In this document: positions 1 to 12,633 of the stretch, piece after piece
How positions within the stretch are numbered: position 1 is the stretch's first letter
Layout: every line of letters begins with the position of its first letter
Source: Diogma glabrata
Lineage: Eukaryota > Arthropoda > Insecta > Diptera > Cylindrotomidae
Direction: 5' to 3'
NCBI GenBank assembly: GCA_963693315.1
Contig: OY856187.1
Location: 116,907,687 to 116,971,686 of the forward strand
Length of the DNA: 64,000 nt
Position numbers and translations under genes: made by a program
The notes under the pieces: model-generated
What the model was told of the DNA's origin: nothing
The model's database searches: none
What the model saw: only the letters and a program-made list of their open reading frames with translations

Positions 1-1199
1 TTATGAAATTTTTTGTCGTTCCGCGATCAATAGATTAGTTTATTTCTAACAGTAAAAATCGTTTCTCCATTAATAAAAAATAAGCTTTTTATAGAAAATT
101 GAGCCTTGAATACGATGGTTATACTAAACTCTTTGTTTTTGTTGGAGACTGACTAAAAATCGATTTTAACATATTATTTTAGAACCGGAGCTATGAATTT
201 TTCAAAATAAGTCTTCAAGTCAAAAATCACGAAATTCTTAAAATGTAGAACCGCTCTATTTTCCAAAAACAAAAAAAAATTCGAACCCCTAAAAAAATTT
301 TCAGTCAACTCAAAAATTTGTCGGTCAAATTTTGTCCAAATCTGTTCGATTTGTAAAAGAATGCTTCCTATGCGTTAGCCGCTTTTCAAGCGAGTGAATT
401 GCTGAATCATTCACTTAAACTGAATTGTATTCCGAAATTTGCATGTTCCAATGGTAATATTCAGTTCACAATGACCTTGAGCTACTACAGAATTGAATAA
501 AGCGAAGGAAAAATAGGTTCATCAGTTCAACATATGCATATTTTGTTATTTGCTGTTTGTGGTCAAACGTTAAAAATAATAAAAAATTAAATCTGCACAT
601 ATTTGATTGTGTCTAAATTTTCGATTTTGGTAATGTATTTTTTAATGTCAAAAAATTGCTTTTTCTGTTGTTTTGGCTCTACTTTTAATGATTCACTGAA
701 TATTAGACCAATTGGCTGCAACCAATTCCTTCAGCAATTCAATCGATTGGAAAGTGGCTAATAACACCGGCACAAACTCTTTATTAAAATTTAATAAATT
801 TTTCGGTTTAAAATTGGATACAGAATAAAATGGCAATGTACAACACATACAAAATCATATAAGCATAAACATACATATTACCTGCACTACTAACTTATGT
901 TTTATTTACAACAAACGTTTTAATTAAATTTAAATTTTTTAAAAAATTGCTTACTTTGAAAAGTGGCGTTCTATTCGAGATAGCGTTCTATTTGAAACAG
1001 CGTTCTATTCGAATAATTATATCACTTGTTAAGAAAATCGAAAAATTGCTCACCCTCGAACACAACGCCTAGGCGTTGTTTTCGGGGGAAGACACCGAGG
1101 CCGAAATTACTAGTGAGTACCTTTAAAAACACTTTTCGTTTGAGGTAAATACAAAATTTTATTTCATACTGGAAATTTATTAAAATAAAAAGAAATGAG
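1..1199. other. AT-rich non-coding sequence
   Basis: No credible ORF or known repeat. At 961-1012 a short motif, GCGTTCTATTCGA and variants, occurs three times in tandem. At 1066-1080 there is a small palindrome around CGCCTAGGCG. Confidence 0.4.
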
Positions 1200-1216
1200 T
1201 TTTAAATTTTGCTCAA

Positions 1217-1376
1217 AAAGTTGAACTTTAACGTCCTAGGACTTTATAAAATTTTATAAAGTCCTAGGACGTTAAAGTTCAACGTTTATGGTGCAAAAAG
1301 TTGAACTTTAACGTCCTAGGACTTTATAAAATTTTATAAAGTCCTAGGACATTAAAGTTCAACTTTTTGTACCATA
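1217..1376. repeat. Two tandem near-perfect palindromes
   Basis: Palindrome 1 spans 1220-1283 (64 bp) and palindrome 2 spans about 1286-1376. Both share the same core: GTTGAACTTTAACGTCCTAG on each side of an AT centre (TTTATAAAATTTTATAAA). The second copy extends further with one internal mismatch. Each unit is a complete hairpin and the two are in direct tandem 10 bases apart. Confidence 0.85.
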
Positions 1377-1599
1377 AATAATCCGAAAAATGTCGTTTTA
1401 GATATCAGTATGAAATAAATTAATTAAATGCAAAATAATAAAAATAAAATAAAATGTCCAATGAAAAAAAATTAAAACTTATACTAACCTTATCAATCTT
1501 ATCTTAATCTTTCAGCCGAGAAGCGATAACTAAACTTTAGGTGAAAATTTTTCAAACTAAAATGGACTGACTGCTCTAGTAAATTTAAACCAAATGCCA

Positions 1600-1890
1600 T
1601 AAACAGGCAAATTCATGGTTACAGTACTAGCCCAATAACAATAACCAATTAATGTTCACCATTAAAGAGTCATTGCATGGCCATTTAAAGTAAAGTGCTA
1701 GGTAGCTTTCTTCTATAAACCGTAGATCGGTTGATTCATGGTTCCATTAGTAAAGTCCTGCTTACCATACATGGGCCAGTGCTTGGCCATTCGAAAGTAA
1801 CTTTGTACTGCCTCTTTTCTGCAAACCATAGATCGGCCGATAAATGGTTCTAGTACTGGACCATTAACTTCGCCGTACTTCAGAGTCCGA
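1600..1890. repeat. Degenerate tandem repeat, ~107-bp period
   Basis: Units starting at about 1675 (GCATGGCCATT) and 1781 (GCTTGGCCATT) align along their length, including CCGTAGATCGG versus CCATAGATCGG and a following ATGGTTC. A third partial copy ends with ATTCATGGTTACAGTACTAG at about 1611-1630. The copies are diverged, so the array is old. Confidence 0.6.
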
Positions 1891-3275
1891 CAAACGATAG
1901 TAGGATGACCGCATGTATATTTAAACTATTACAGCGAAATTTTTTCTGTATCAAAATTTGTTTAACAAAATATTGAATGTGGGTCTCAGTGTTCGTAATT
2001 CTAAATCTTGAAGTGCAAGATGAGAGAAAAGCCTTAATTGGTTTTTAATCCTGTGTCATATAACAAGGCATACTTTTCTATATTTTTAATATGTTTACTA
2101 TCAGAGATGTCTTTGATAATCCTGTAACCATACGACACTAGGCTTTTATTCAAATGCTCTAAAAAACAACAGCATTTAACACAAAACAAACTTAATTATC
2201 CGAAGGTTATGAACTTATAATTATTGTGCGAGTAGAGTGTACTATTGACGGAACGCTGGATAAGCCCAAACTGTCTACATTAAATCAATTACCAAGAGTT
2301 GTACTACAAATAGAATTTATAAATTATCGGTATATGTAAATCAAACAATTTCTATATTCACGTACGTGTTATTTTAGCCATCAAATTTTCTTTATAAAGT
2401 GATTTAAAATCTTAATCTGTATAATATTTAGATCTTTTTGTCCTTATTGGCATCATATGTAATTGTATTTTTGAAACAATAAATTTTCATATTAAACCGT
2501 CTATAACTTTTTGTTGTAATTTCCTTTTTTGTGAAGAAAATTGCTAATAGAATTGGAAAATATTCTGTAACAAATGTTTTTGTTGAAGTTGTGTTGCACT
2601 GATCGCTTGAACGCGGGGGAAAAATCAGTTTCGAACATAGGAGAAATTAGGTTTTGTTAATTTGTAAATGATTTGCTAATTGGTTATTTACCGGTGCGAC
2701 AACCTCGCACCCCCTAGTTCTTGTTACCGTTTTTCCCGAAACAGACCTAGGTGTTGTATGAGAATAGGCCTTTATTTATGAACTTTTTAAAAATATTCAA
2801 CTAAAACGACTTTCCAAATAAAACGATAGGCGCTTTATACGAGTAATTGTTTCTAAATATAAAAAGAAAAAACATTTGAGACCATCAACACCTCAGAACG
2901 CATTTGAACGCAAGGTTTTTATGTGCTGTGACAAATATCGTAATTTAAAAAAAAACATATACCTCCACTGTATGTATATTTTCACCAGTGTATTTGCATC
3001 TGTCCATCAGTAACGGTGATTTGAATGTTTTCCACTTAGATATAGCCAACCTTTCAACAACACTTTCTGTACAATACCCTTTTAGTATCCATTTCGATGT
3101 TGTTAATTTACTCGATTACTCCAAAAACGAAGCTTTTTATCGTTAACATCTTTCCCGGCTACCAATTAATATCTTCTGTGATTTCAAAATAATTTATTAC
3201 ATAGTTTGAAAGTTTTGGGAACCACTTTACTATGTTTAAATAAATTATAAAAAATACAGTTGTTGAACGAATAAA
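1891..3275. other. Non-coding, nothing recognised
   Basis: AT-rich with short GC-richer patches (for example CAACCTCGCACCCCCTAG near 2700). I see no ORF, motif or repeat I can defend. Confidence 0.3.
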
Positions 3276-3548
3276 ATGCCTACGACTATAACGCTGGAAA
3301 GACGTAATGTTTGTTTACAACGTGGCGATGCCATGCTATTGATTGCTCAACGTAACGAGCCTCCATATGACAATATGTTGGTTTTTGTCATTGACGAAGA
3401 AAGTGCGTCAATTGAGTTGTTGGTCCTAGGTCTTAAATGGCATCAACGGCACACATTGTATTTCCTATTACACAACACTTTTAATTTAAAAAAAATAGTT
3501 TCTCCATTGACTGATAAAAGGTTTATCAACGATAACAATTTTTGTTGA
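3276..3548 (+). CDS. Unrecognised 90-codon ORF, possibly repeat-derived
   Basis: An open frame of 90 codons beginning MPTTITLERRNVCLQRGDAM. I recognise no domain. A segment of it (CCACGCTATT... ACGAGCCTCCATAT type sequence, near 3325-3370) has a diverged relative at about 11562-11600 (CGAAGAAACGAGCCTCCATA), and AACGAAGACAATGCGTCA at ~11750 resembles GACGAAGAAAGTGCGTCA at ~3393. That favours a decayed dispersed repeat over a host gene. Confidence 0.2.
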   Translation: MPTTITLERRNVCLQRGDAMLLIAQRNEPPYDNMLVFVIDEESASIELLVLGLKWHQRHTLYFLLHNTFNLKKIVSPLTDKRFINDNNFC

Positions 3549-5140
3549 GATTTAAATATTTGAACTAATTATTATTGGGTTTGTAAGCAATTTGTATCTT
3601 AGATCAATGCATAAACAGATGAAATTTAAATTGTAAATTTCAGTTAAAGTTTTTAGTAGATTTCATATAAAAATCTATCTATTGCAATGTGCTTTATCTC
3701 GGAATTTCGGGAAAATGTTGGTGCCAAACGACTATATATGATAAGCGGAGACGGAAAATCAAAATGAAAAAAAAAAATGTATATATATATAATATATTTA
3801 TATATATATAACGATATGAGGTATAACGGAATTATCCGGCGCTCTCACGGTCGCACTTTTCGACCCACCCAAAAACATTTTCTGTGTATATTGCGGCAAA
3901 CAATCTCTTGGACAAGCTCGTGAACTGGCCATATCGGGGTACCATTGAAGCGGCCAGAGCCCTAAAAGTCGAATAATCTAAGGCGTTATAACGTTTGAAT
4001 CATAATGTTTAAATAAAATTGATAAATATTAAATTTTTGAACAATTTTTTATCATTTTTTGCAAAATGAAAACCTCAGCTAATCAGCTGTTTTAAAAATT
4101 TACTAAACTTTGTTGTCCTCGATATAAATGAAAATAATCAAGCTCAAAAATGAAAGCTTTTGTACGCGTAGATACAACATAAATCTTTCTCAAATTAAAA
4201 AAAAAAGTTGTTCAAGTTCAGAGGTTGAGAACCTCTGACTGTTAAAACGAAAACAAACGGCTCATCAACTCATCATTTATGAGTTTATGTTGTTTAAACT
4301 CATACTGGCTTTTAGATAAACTTTTCAACTATAACCGGAGAGATTTTCAGCTTTTTAACCCAAGCGGTTTCAATGTAATTAGCGTTATACTAACCTAATG
4401 CATGGTACTTTCACGCCATACAATTACAACAACAAATCCCATAAAAATATAAAAATATCCCATAGAAATTTAAATAAATTTTCTTTTGTTTCTTTTTTTG
4501 AGTTTATTTTTTCGCAAAAATTTAAAATAAAATTAAAACAAAGCTGAGTTATTATTGTTTTAAATTAAGGAATATTTCCTTTAGATATTTGGAAATGGTT
4601 TAGTTGAAATGAATATATGTATATTGATTACACATTTACAAAAGTTTTCCTAAATTGATAGATATTTGTATTATTTGATTTGTAACAGTTGTTTGATAAT
4701 TTTTGATTATAAATTATGTGTTGTGGTATTGTAGGTGTGACGTAGTGAGAACGTTAATTTGCTCTTTGTTGGATTTAATATGTTATTAATAGTAGTTTTA
4801 ACCAAATTAAATAAAACTGTTCCGAAATTGCATTGATAAAGTTGTTTCGGTTAAAGTATTTAATTTGGTTTGATAATTTTTTTGAATTATTCTGTTTCTA
4901 CTTTAATTTTTATGTAAATCAATCTGACACATCTAATTCTATTTGTACACAAAACTGTCTGACCCCGAAATCTACCTATTTCTAGCCGATATACGTGCCG
5001 CTTGGACTTTTTTTTAAAAATAAAATGTGTTTTGTAATAGGAGTTACAATATGTGTCCCAATAACACATAATAACTTCTCAAGACCTAGGCTGTAGTGTG
5101 CATAAAGATACTGAAAAAAATTCAAAAAATTGCAAAAAAT
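3549..5140. other. Non-coding, with (TA)n-like tract
   Basis: There is an imperfect TA tract at 3779-3812. A GC-richer block at 3825-3980 has no intact frame and I could not identify it. A small hairpin CAGAGGTTGAGAACCTCTG lies at about 4219-4237. The rest is AT-rich with no supported feature. Confidence 0.35.
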
Positions 5141-5782
5141 AATATTAGTCCAGCAACTTTATACATCACAGTATGCGTCAAATCCGGTAGTTCTGATTTT
5201 TTGCAGACTTGTTTATGATGTTGGCCTAATGAATAATCCAAGTTTGTGACCTCGTGCGCCGAACGCAATTTTTTTATCTATCGAAAAAACCGCGAAAAAA
5301 TCGTTCTTTTTTTAAATTTTGGCGATTATAACCCTAAAGGGCTAGTTTTATCTTTATACTTTCTTAGGACGTTTTTAAACTAGACTAAATTTGCTACAAT
5401 ATGATACTAGAACTGTCCCTGCAGACCCAATAGTTTCCGAGATTAAGCCTTTCAAAGTTTATCATTTTTTTCTAAATTCGCAATTTTTTTGCAATTCAAA
5501 ATATTGCAAAATATTGCGAAGTTAAAAAAATGATAAACTTTAAAAGGCTAAATCTCGGAAACTGTTTGGTTTGTAGAGACAATTCTAGTATCATATTGTA
5601 GCAAATTTAGTCTACTTTAAAAACGCCATAAGAAAGATTTTTCAAAAACTAGTCCTTTAGGGCCATAATCGCCAAAATTTGAAAAAATAACGATTTTTTC
5701 GATTTTGAGGCTTAATCTCGGAAACTATTGGGTCTACAGAGACAATTCTAGTATCATATTGTAGCAAATTTAGTCTACTTTA

Positions 5783-8700
5783 CACTGAAAAAAAAGTCTG
5801 CTCAATTCATACCATATAGGTATTAAATCATGTATAAAAGTTGCTTAAATGTGCGCCAAGAATAACTATTCTCAACCTATTCTAATATGAAGAATAGGGG
5901 CTCGATAATTTGTTAATTTTTGAAATTCTAATATTATGCAATTAAAATATAATTGAAGTAAATGCAGTTTCTCATTTCGAGCATAGTATAAATTTATTAT
6001 TAATAAAATTGTTCGTCTTTTTAAATTTAGATTAGATTTGTGAATATATGTTCTCTTTTTAAGCATATGGAATTCAAAAGCATTCTTAATATAAGAATAC
6101 ATTTATTAGAAAACGTAATTTTATTCTAAAGTCGAGCATAATTTTAGTATGATTAAGAGAAATAGTGATTAACCTTTGAATTGTTTAAAGATATATATGC
6201 TCAAATCCGTTCTTAAATAAAGTTGATCTAAGTATAATTATTCATAATCTGAGACAAAAATAGTGAATATGATTTCTGCATTTCAGAATAAAAGCAATCA
6301 TTTTGCTGCATATTTTAAATCTATTTGAGATCCATTATTCTTTTTTCAAGAATAATACGCAAATTTCAAAAGCAACTCTTCTCAAAATAAATTAAAACAG
6401 ACAATTTTTTTAATTATTTAATAATTTATTTTTAATAATAAAATAATAATTCTATAGATATAAAATATTCATATGTACAATATATATTATAATTATTGTT
6501 TAAATACATACATACATTTTTATAAATATCATTAATCTTAAAATAAAATAAAATAAATAATAAAACATGGCATTCATTAAAAGAATTTTCATCTTTTTCA
6601 TAATTTTAAACTATAAATTCTAAATTACAGATTCAGTTTTATTTCAGTTAATATAGATAAATATTGAATAATTTATTTCAATAAAAATTATAATAAATTT
6701 TATTTTAAGAAAATATTTAAGCAATAATATTATTATTGCCGAAATATTTAAGGTATTAAAATTTAAATATATACGCCTTATTCTTGTTAATTTGAGCTTT
6801 ATTTCGCCAAATACGTATTTCGAAAGCTAAGTTTTCATCGACAGTGGTATCTAAAAAACTAAATATTAAAATAAAAACAACTTGATTAATTTTAAGATTT
6901 AGTTTTTTAGATACTATACGGTCGACGAAAGCTTAGCTTTCAAACTACGTATTTAGTGAAAATTATTATTATTTAAATTGAAATATTTTGTTACAGTTTA
7001 GAACTTTTTATATTGATTATTATTTCCGTTATTATTATAATTAGGCAAATTTTGCTTACATTTTCCCTGCTGCGTTTTCCGCAATGTTTTTAATTTTAAT
7101 ATTAAAATTTTTGTTTGGAATTTAATTAGATTAATGACTTCTAAAAATTTGGTCACTTCGTCCTGAGCATACTCGTATTTTGATGCAAATACATATCATA
7201 ATGTTTGTTGCAATTATCAACCTTAATAAAAATTAAACTAGTTAAATCCAAAATTATGTTATAGAAAATTATTTTAACTTACTAGTTTAAATTCACTCGC
7301 AGAAGTAAAATAATCTAAGTGCTTGGAAAACCCGACGCGAAGAGTTTCAATGCGGTTCAACTGACTTCTTTTCTTTTTAAAGTTGCATGCTTCTTTATTT
7401 CTAAAGTTTTGAATGGTTCGTGAATATATCTTAACCTCGTTTTATTGGCTGCAATGCTGTCGCCTTGACTGAACAACTCCGAATTAGTACTGCTTCCTTG
7501 TACCCTGCTCGTAATGTCTGTATAAGATAAAATAAAATTGTTGTAATTGAATTTTTTTTTTTAAATTGTTGAATATTTTACCTGAAAATTGAAACTGAAA
7601 CCATGTTTTCGCCCAAAAATATTCCTTGCTTTTTAATGGGCTTGAATAATTGCTATATGTGTGCAATTGTGCAAGAGAATTCCAAATGAAAATTTACAAT
7701 GATCTTTCCTCGGATTGTAATAAATCACCTGTAAATATATTTACAAAAATATTAACATTTATTTTGTTTGAATTAAATACCAATATCGTATCTAAACATT
7801 AAAATGAAGAAACAAAGATGATGATCTGTGGGTACTTTGGATTCGAAAATTGTAGATCCACACTTGCACTTTGACACCGCCGCCTGACTCAGTAGCTCGC
7901 TAGAAATTTTATAATTATAATTTTTCTTTTGTGGCATTTTATGTATTTATGTACTTGTTTATCTTTGATTGTGATAAAAAGTTTATTACCAGTTTTTAAA
8001 ATATATGAATTTTTAAAATAAATAACTTTGCCATACTCACTATATATAATTTTTTAAAGCACTGAATATATGACACAATTTTCACAATACTAATTCACTT
8101 TAAATTCACTATGATAATTATTTTGGTTATTTTGCAAGTTACTCCTTAAAATGGCAACACGAAATGAACCTGGCAATGGTATAGTTTAGTAAGAACAGAA
8201 CAAGATTGATTAAAATGTGTATTTATACATTTTGTCGTTTAACTCTCCACTCACGAAAAATGTTCTTTAATCAACTTAACAAAATTGTTTAAATTCGATC
8301 ACTTCATTCTTCACTTGAGTATAAGAAATAAAAATGATAATAAATTGTTGATGAGAAACTATTATTGATTATACTTTACATAAAACAAGAAAAACTAGAT
8401 TGTCACATTTTATTTAACTGAAAATCCGTTCTATAAATTTAAAAAATTTAGTTAAAATTTGATTGTAATTTTCTCAGAATAAAACTATATTAGAAATAAT
8501 TTTTCAAGAAATAGTATTTCTACAAATGATTATAAATATTTTACTAGAAATGAGAAAAACGTTGCACAAAATCATCGAGTTATTTAATTTCTATTTTTAA
8601 GCGTAAAATTATCAAATTTATCGTAAAAAATCGTAAACTAAATGTAAATGATTTAAATTGAGTATTTCATAATTGAGTGAAATTGAATAATTTAATCTTA

Positions 8701-8859
8701 ATTTAGAAAATGGCAATATTGATAAAATTAAGGAAACTTCTCTCAGGTTCACCCAGTTATTCTATAATCTAGAAGATGAGTTTCGAATATTCATCAACTA
8801 AAGGTTTCTGTATTGGAGAATAGCTTCTACTTGATATTAGAATACGATTTCTCTCAGTG
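5783..8859. mobile_element. 3,077-bp DNA transposon (TA duplication), no ORF
   Basis: It starts TA|CACTGAAAAA and ends TCTCTCAGTG|TA, giving short TIRs CACTGARARA and a TA target duplication at 5781-5782 and 8860-8861. The uninterrupted sibling copy at 5612-5627 reads CTACTTTAAAAACGCC, exactly the sequence obtained when the insertion and one TA are removed. No recognisable transposase remains inside. A TA target fits Tc1/mariner-like or similar transposition, but the family is not assigned. Confidence 0.8.
6802..6962. mobile_element. Hairpin MITE
   Basis: Inverted arms of about 64 bp: TTTCGCCAAATACGTATTTC ... TATCTAAAAAACTAAAT against ATTTAGTTTTTTAGATA ... ACGTATTTAGTGAAA, with a short AT-rich loop. 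It is non-coding and lies inside the TA-flanked transposon. Confidence 0.7.
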
Positions 8860-9097
8860 TAAAAACTTTTTAAGGAAGTATAAAGGAAAAACTAGTCCTT
8901 TAGGGTTATAATCGCCAAAATTTAAAAAAATAACGATTTTTTCGATTTTTGACAAAGTTGCGTTCGGCGCTCGAGGTCACAAACTTGGATTATTCATTAG
9001 GCCAACATCATAAACAAGTCTGTAAAAAATCAGAACTACCGGATTTTTTAGCATACTACCCCATACTCTCAGGCGACAAAGTTACTGTACTATATTT

Positions 9098-10309
9098 ACC
9101 GGAAGTTGGGACGACGCAGAACTGTTATAACTTGGAATACGTACTAAATGCTTATGTACCAAGTTTCATCCAATTCGATTAACAGGTACAGATGTTATGG
9201 AGCTTTCAAAAACACAGGTACTCGGGGGACCCCCACCACTCTGTTCAATATCAGTCAAAAACTAATCAGCTGCGCGTGCCTTACATATTTGCTTCTTTTT
9301 TTAAGTGTTTTCAAAATTCATTTACGAACGAATTTTGTATGCTCCCAACAAACACTAAAAACGTCTTTTGTATGGTGACCCACCCCAAACTCTTTGTCCA
9401 ATGCACCAATAAAGCTAATAAAATCGTTCTCATATTGTGTGAAACCTATTACTAGCGTTTCATGTAAATCGATTCGTAATTGTAGGCTACCCGCTACAGT
9501 AAGGATAAACACCTGGAAAAAAATTTTTTAACCAGAAGTGACAAACCGGCAGTTGGTACTCAGAAATATTGAAAACAGTACTAAAACCTTATGTTTCAAT
9601 AAGATCGAAAGTCGGGCTTAGAAGTTTTTTAAGATTTAAACTTAGAGGTGTTCGTGTTCTCCGTCATTTTGTCTAATTTTGAAATGCATCCAGATCTTTC
9701 ATTTTCAAGTGAACCTGGCTCATTTACCAAATTTTCATCAAGAGCCTATGCACGAATGTCAACCCACCCACCCAAAGACATACACCATCATTTTTATTGG
9801 CTATTTAGATAGAGGATGGTCCAAAACAAAATAAAAAACAAAATTTGGGGTATGTAAGATTTTTTTTTCGATAGATTCATTACTTCACACAATTTAAAAT
9901 TGTGGGTGAAGTAAAAATTGTAATAAAAGTAGTTGTTACGCTGTTGCATTGGTGGTTTATGTTCATCAAATACTGCAATTCGTGACTTACTGTTGCATTA
10001 TGCTTTTCTTATTTATAATTTGACATTGATATTTTGGTATGCTTGTCCGACAAATTTTTGTCGGACAAGGTTACCCTCGTTTTATAAAACAAATTTCCAC
10101 CTCTCATTAATAAAAAACAAAATTGTGATAGTAAGTTTACAAGACTCTGGGCAATCGCCATGTTTCGGCGATGCAGTGCTTTTATTTTCGTGTAACTCCG
10201 AAGCATCTACTAAAGTTACATCAAAAACGCGTACAATAAGTTTGCGCATTTTCAAAATTTTCAGGTTGATGCATTATTTCATTAATTTTCAATTATGGTG
10301 AAGTAAAAA
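9098..10309. other. Non-coding, with two short palindromes
   Basis: Overlapping ORFs up to 122 codons on both strands show no family signature. A 33-bp near-perfect palindrome lies at 9881-9913 (TACTTCACACAATT...) and a perfect 28-bp palindrome at 10042-10069 (CTTGTCCGACAAA and its complement). Confidence 0.4.
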
Positions 10310-10890
10310 TGGTACAATCCTATTTTATCCCCGTTAATAAAAAGTTGATTTTTTATATAAATAGAAAGATTAGGTCCGCTGCATCCTTATTCTGAAAAAA
10401 AAAATTGCGGAAATGAAAGGATCAAAAGTTATTAAGGATCAACTTTCAAATTTACCTTGGTCCCCCCTTTGATTATTTTTTAGTTTTTTATAATAAATAT
10501 TATAAATTTGTTGAAAAAAAAACTCGGGGGGGGGAGTGGCGCGGGGAGGGAGGTGGGGCAGGGTTGATATAATGATGATTTATTTCAATTTTGTTGAAAC
10601 AAAACGATTTTTTTTGACTCAGGGGCGGTCCCCCTCCCCCCTTGGTGGTGGCTATTTTTGATCGAAGGTCTGCAAGGTCACAGAAGCAAGTCAAATAAAA
10701 TCAAAATAAAAACGAATAATTATATAACCCTGTTCACCAAGGTAAAATTGAAAGTTTGATTCTTTATAACTTTTGATCCTTTCATTTCCGCAAATTTTTT
10801 TTTCATAATAAGGATGCAGAAGACCTAATCTTTCTGTTTATCTAAAAAATATCAACTTTTTATTAACGGGAATAAAATAGGAAAATGCCG
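10310..10890. mobile_element. MITE copy 1 with G/C-rich core
   Basis: The TIRs begin GGTACAATCCTATTTTATCC on the left and, read inward from the right, CGGCATTTTCCTATTTTATT. Both continue into AATAGAAAGATTAGGTC or AACAGAAAGATTAGGTC and a G-rich core. The core has G-runs at about 10524-10568 and C-runs at about 10629-10641, in sharp contrast to the AT-rich surroundings. The same family recurs at 47327-47870. Confidence 0.8.
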
Positions 10891-12633
10891 TAAAAATTTT
10901 TAAAATTCAAAAACCAATCAACTGTCTAATCTGTCTATATTTATCGTTCTTTATTTATTTATTGAAGTGGATTTATCAGAGCAAAAAAACATATCATATT
11001 TACTGTTGTACTTCTATCGGCCGACCTACTAACCACATAAAGTAATATACTATTCTTTACTTTTGTCTTACAATTAACATTTTGATTGAAGAAGTACATA
11101 TAACCATAACATAATGTATCTGAATAAAACATCAAATACCTCTTTTTGTCTTGTTTCAAATAATAATGGATAATGATTAAAGTTTAACTGAATGTGAAAA
11201 TTTTATCTTTTTTGTTTTACGTTTTAACGGCAACATAAAAAATATATCGCAATTTAAATTTAATATAGTTGTTATCTATTTAATTTTTTTATTATTGTAT
11301 ATCTAGTCTACAAATTTTTAAATGGTAAATAATAGCTAAATAATTGTCTCTCCCAATTAATAAAGAATTTGAAAATTCACTATTTGGATAACTAACTATT
11401 GACATATAAGTTAACGTAAGATGTCACATACCACTACAATAATAGAGATATCACTAGCCAAGGTAATATCTTAGGGGTGCTGGCGATAAACTACATTCAG
11501 TCAACGGTATTCTTGATCTTAGGATTATTTCTTTCCTTATGGATTATTTTTTAATGATACCACGCTATTACTTGCTCGAAGAAACGAGCCTCCATATACC
11601 TTTTTGCAATTCCGAATCACAATTCAACGTAGTTTGATATTGTCAACAATACGACGCGTGCGGAAAAAATCAACTTTGTGCAACTAGATACACAAAGTAC
11701 TATTGTATGTGGACTTTAATCATCAGGAAGAATAGAACTTTAATCATTAACGAAGACAATGCGTCACATGATCGAGAAAAATGCTCCTACCTAACTGGAT
11801 TATTGGGTACCCAATTTAAATTTTGTTTTCGCAATTATTTTGCCATTTACTTCTTTTTTATTTCCTACATGAAATATTGGCATATGGCATATTTTATTAT
11901 ATGATAGAATTTATTGCATGCTATTCATTTTCTTCAAAAAAAATATATCAAAATTTATCCAAAAAACAAAAGGCTCTATCGAAACCTCAGAATAACCATG
12001 CATTGTCGATACTTCAGAATAACCATACATGCACAGAATGTACGTTCTTTTGCTGGACCCTCTATAAACATTTTACGCTATATATTCTACTTACAAAGTA
12101 TCGTTATAAATTTTAAAATTGTTGAACAATTTAATTTAAATGAAAACGTTTTCATATTTTACACTTTACACATTTTTTGAATCAATGAAGTCTTAACCAA
12201 AATAAAAAAATTATTATATTACAGTTCAAAGCATGATAATGCAATCGAAATTAAAAATTAAAATTAAACATAAGATTTAGTGCTCTCAGAAAGCTCTTCA
12301 TTTTTACCTATATGTACTAGCGAGAAGTGATAAAATATGAATCGGTTAGTATTCTTCGAATAGTTTTCCGACTAATAGGAACAGTTGCAAAGTAGTTGCG
12401 GATTATGTGTCGTTTTTTGGAGTAAATTGCAATTCTTGAAAACAAACTTTTACAGTTTTAAAAAATTTGCTAATGGAATCCAACATGCTCGTCTTTCGAT
12501 TTCAATTTTATTTTAATCTATATCTGATCTAAAAAAATGCTGGATATTTAGAATTATAAGTCACTAGAAAGGGATGTATTGAATTGAATAGAATTAAAAA
12601 TTGCTTTGAAAAGTGAAAGATCCGTAATAAATG
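10891..12633. other. Non-coding, repeat-like fragments
   Basis: No credible gene. A diverged relative of the 3.3-kb ORF sequence lies at about 11550-11780. The remainder is AT-rich. Confidence 0.3.

Larger units (their letters stand above)
5141..9097. mobile_element. Inverted-repeat element, split by a later insertion
   Basis: The left arm (5141-5470) reappears inverted as two blocks, 5706-5782 and 8862-9097, interrupted by the TA-flanked insertion. Landmarks: AATCCGGTAGTTCTGATTTT on the left and AAAATCAGAACTACCGGATT on the right; GGCCTAATGAATAATCCAAG on the left and CTTGGATTATTCATTAGGCC on the right. A further copy of the ~180-bp inner unit lies at 5525-5705 in the right-arm orientation, so the unit is present three times. 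No transposase frame is visible, and the outer ends fade without a clear target-site duplication. Confidence 0.75.

Noticed and set aside
5872..7666. Short - strand ORFs inside the TA-flanked transposon as a transposase
   Set aside because: They are under 80 codons, with no catalytic motif, in very AT-rich DNA.
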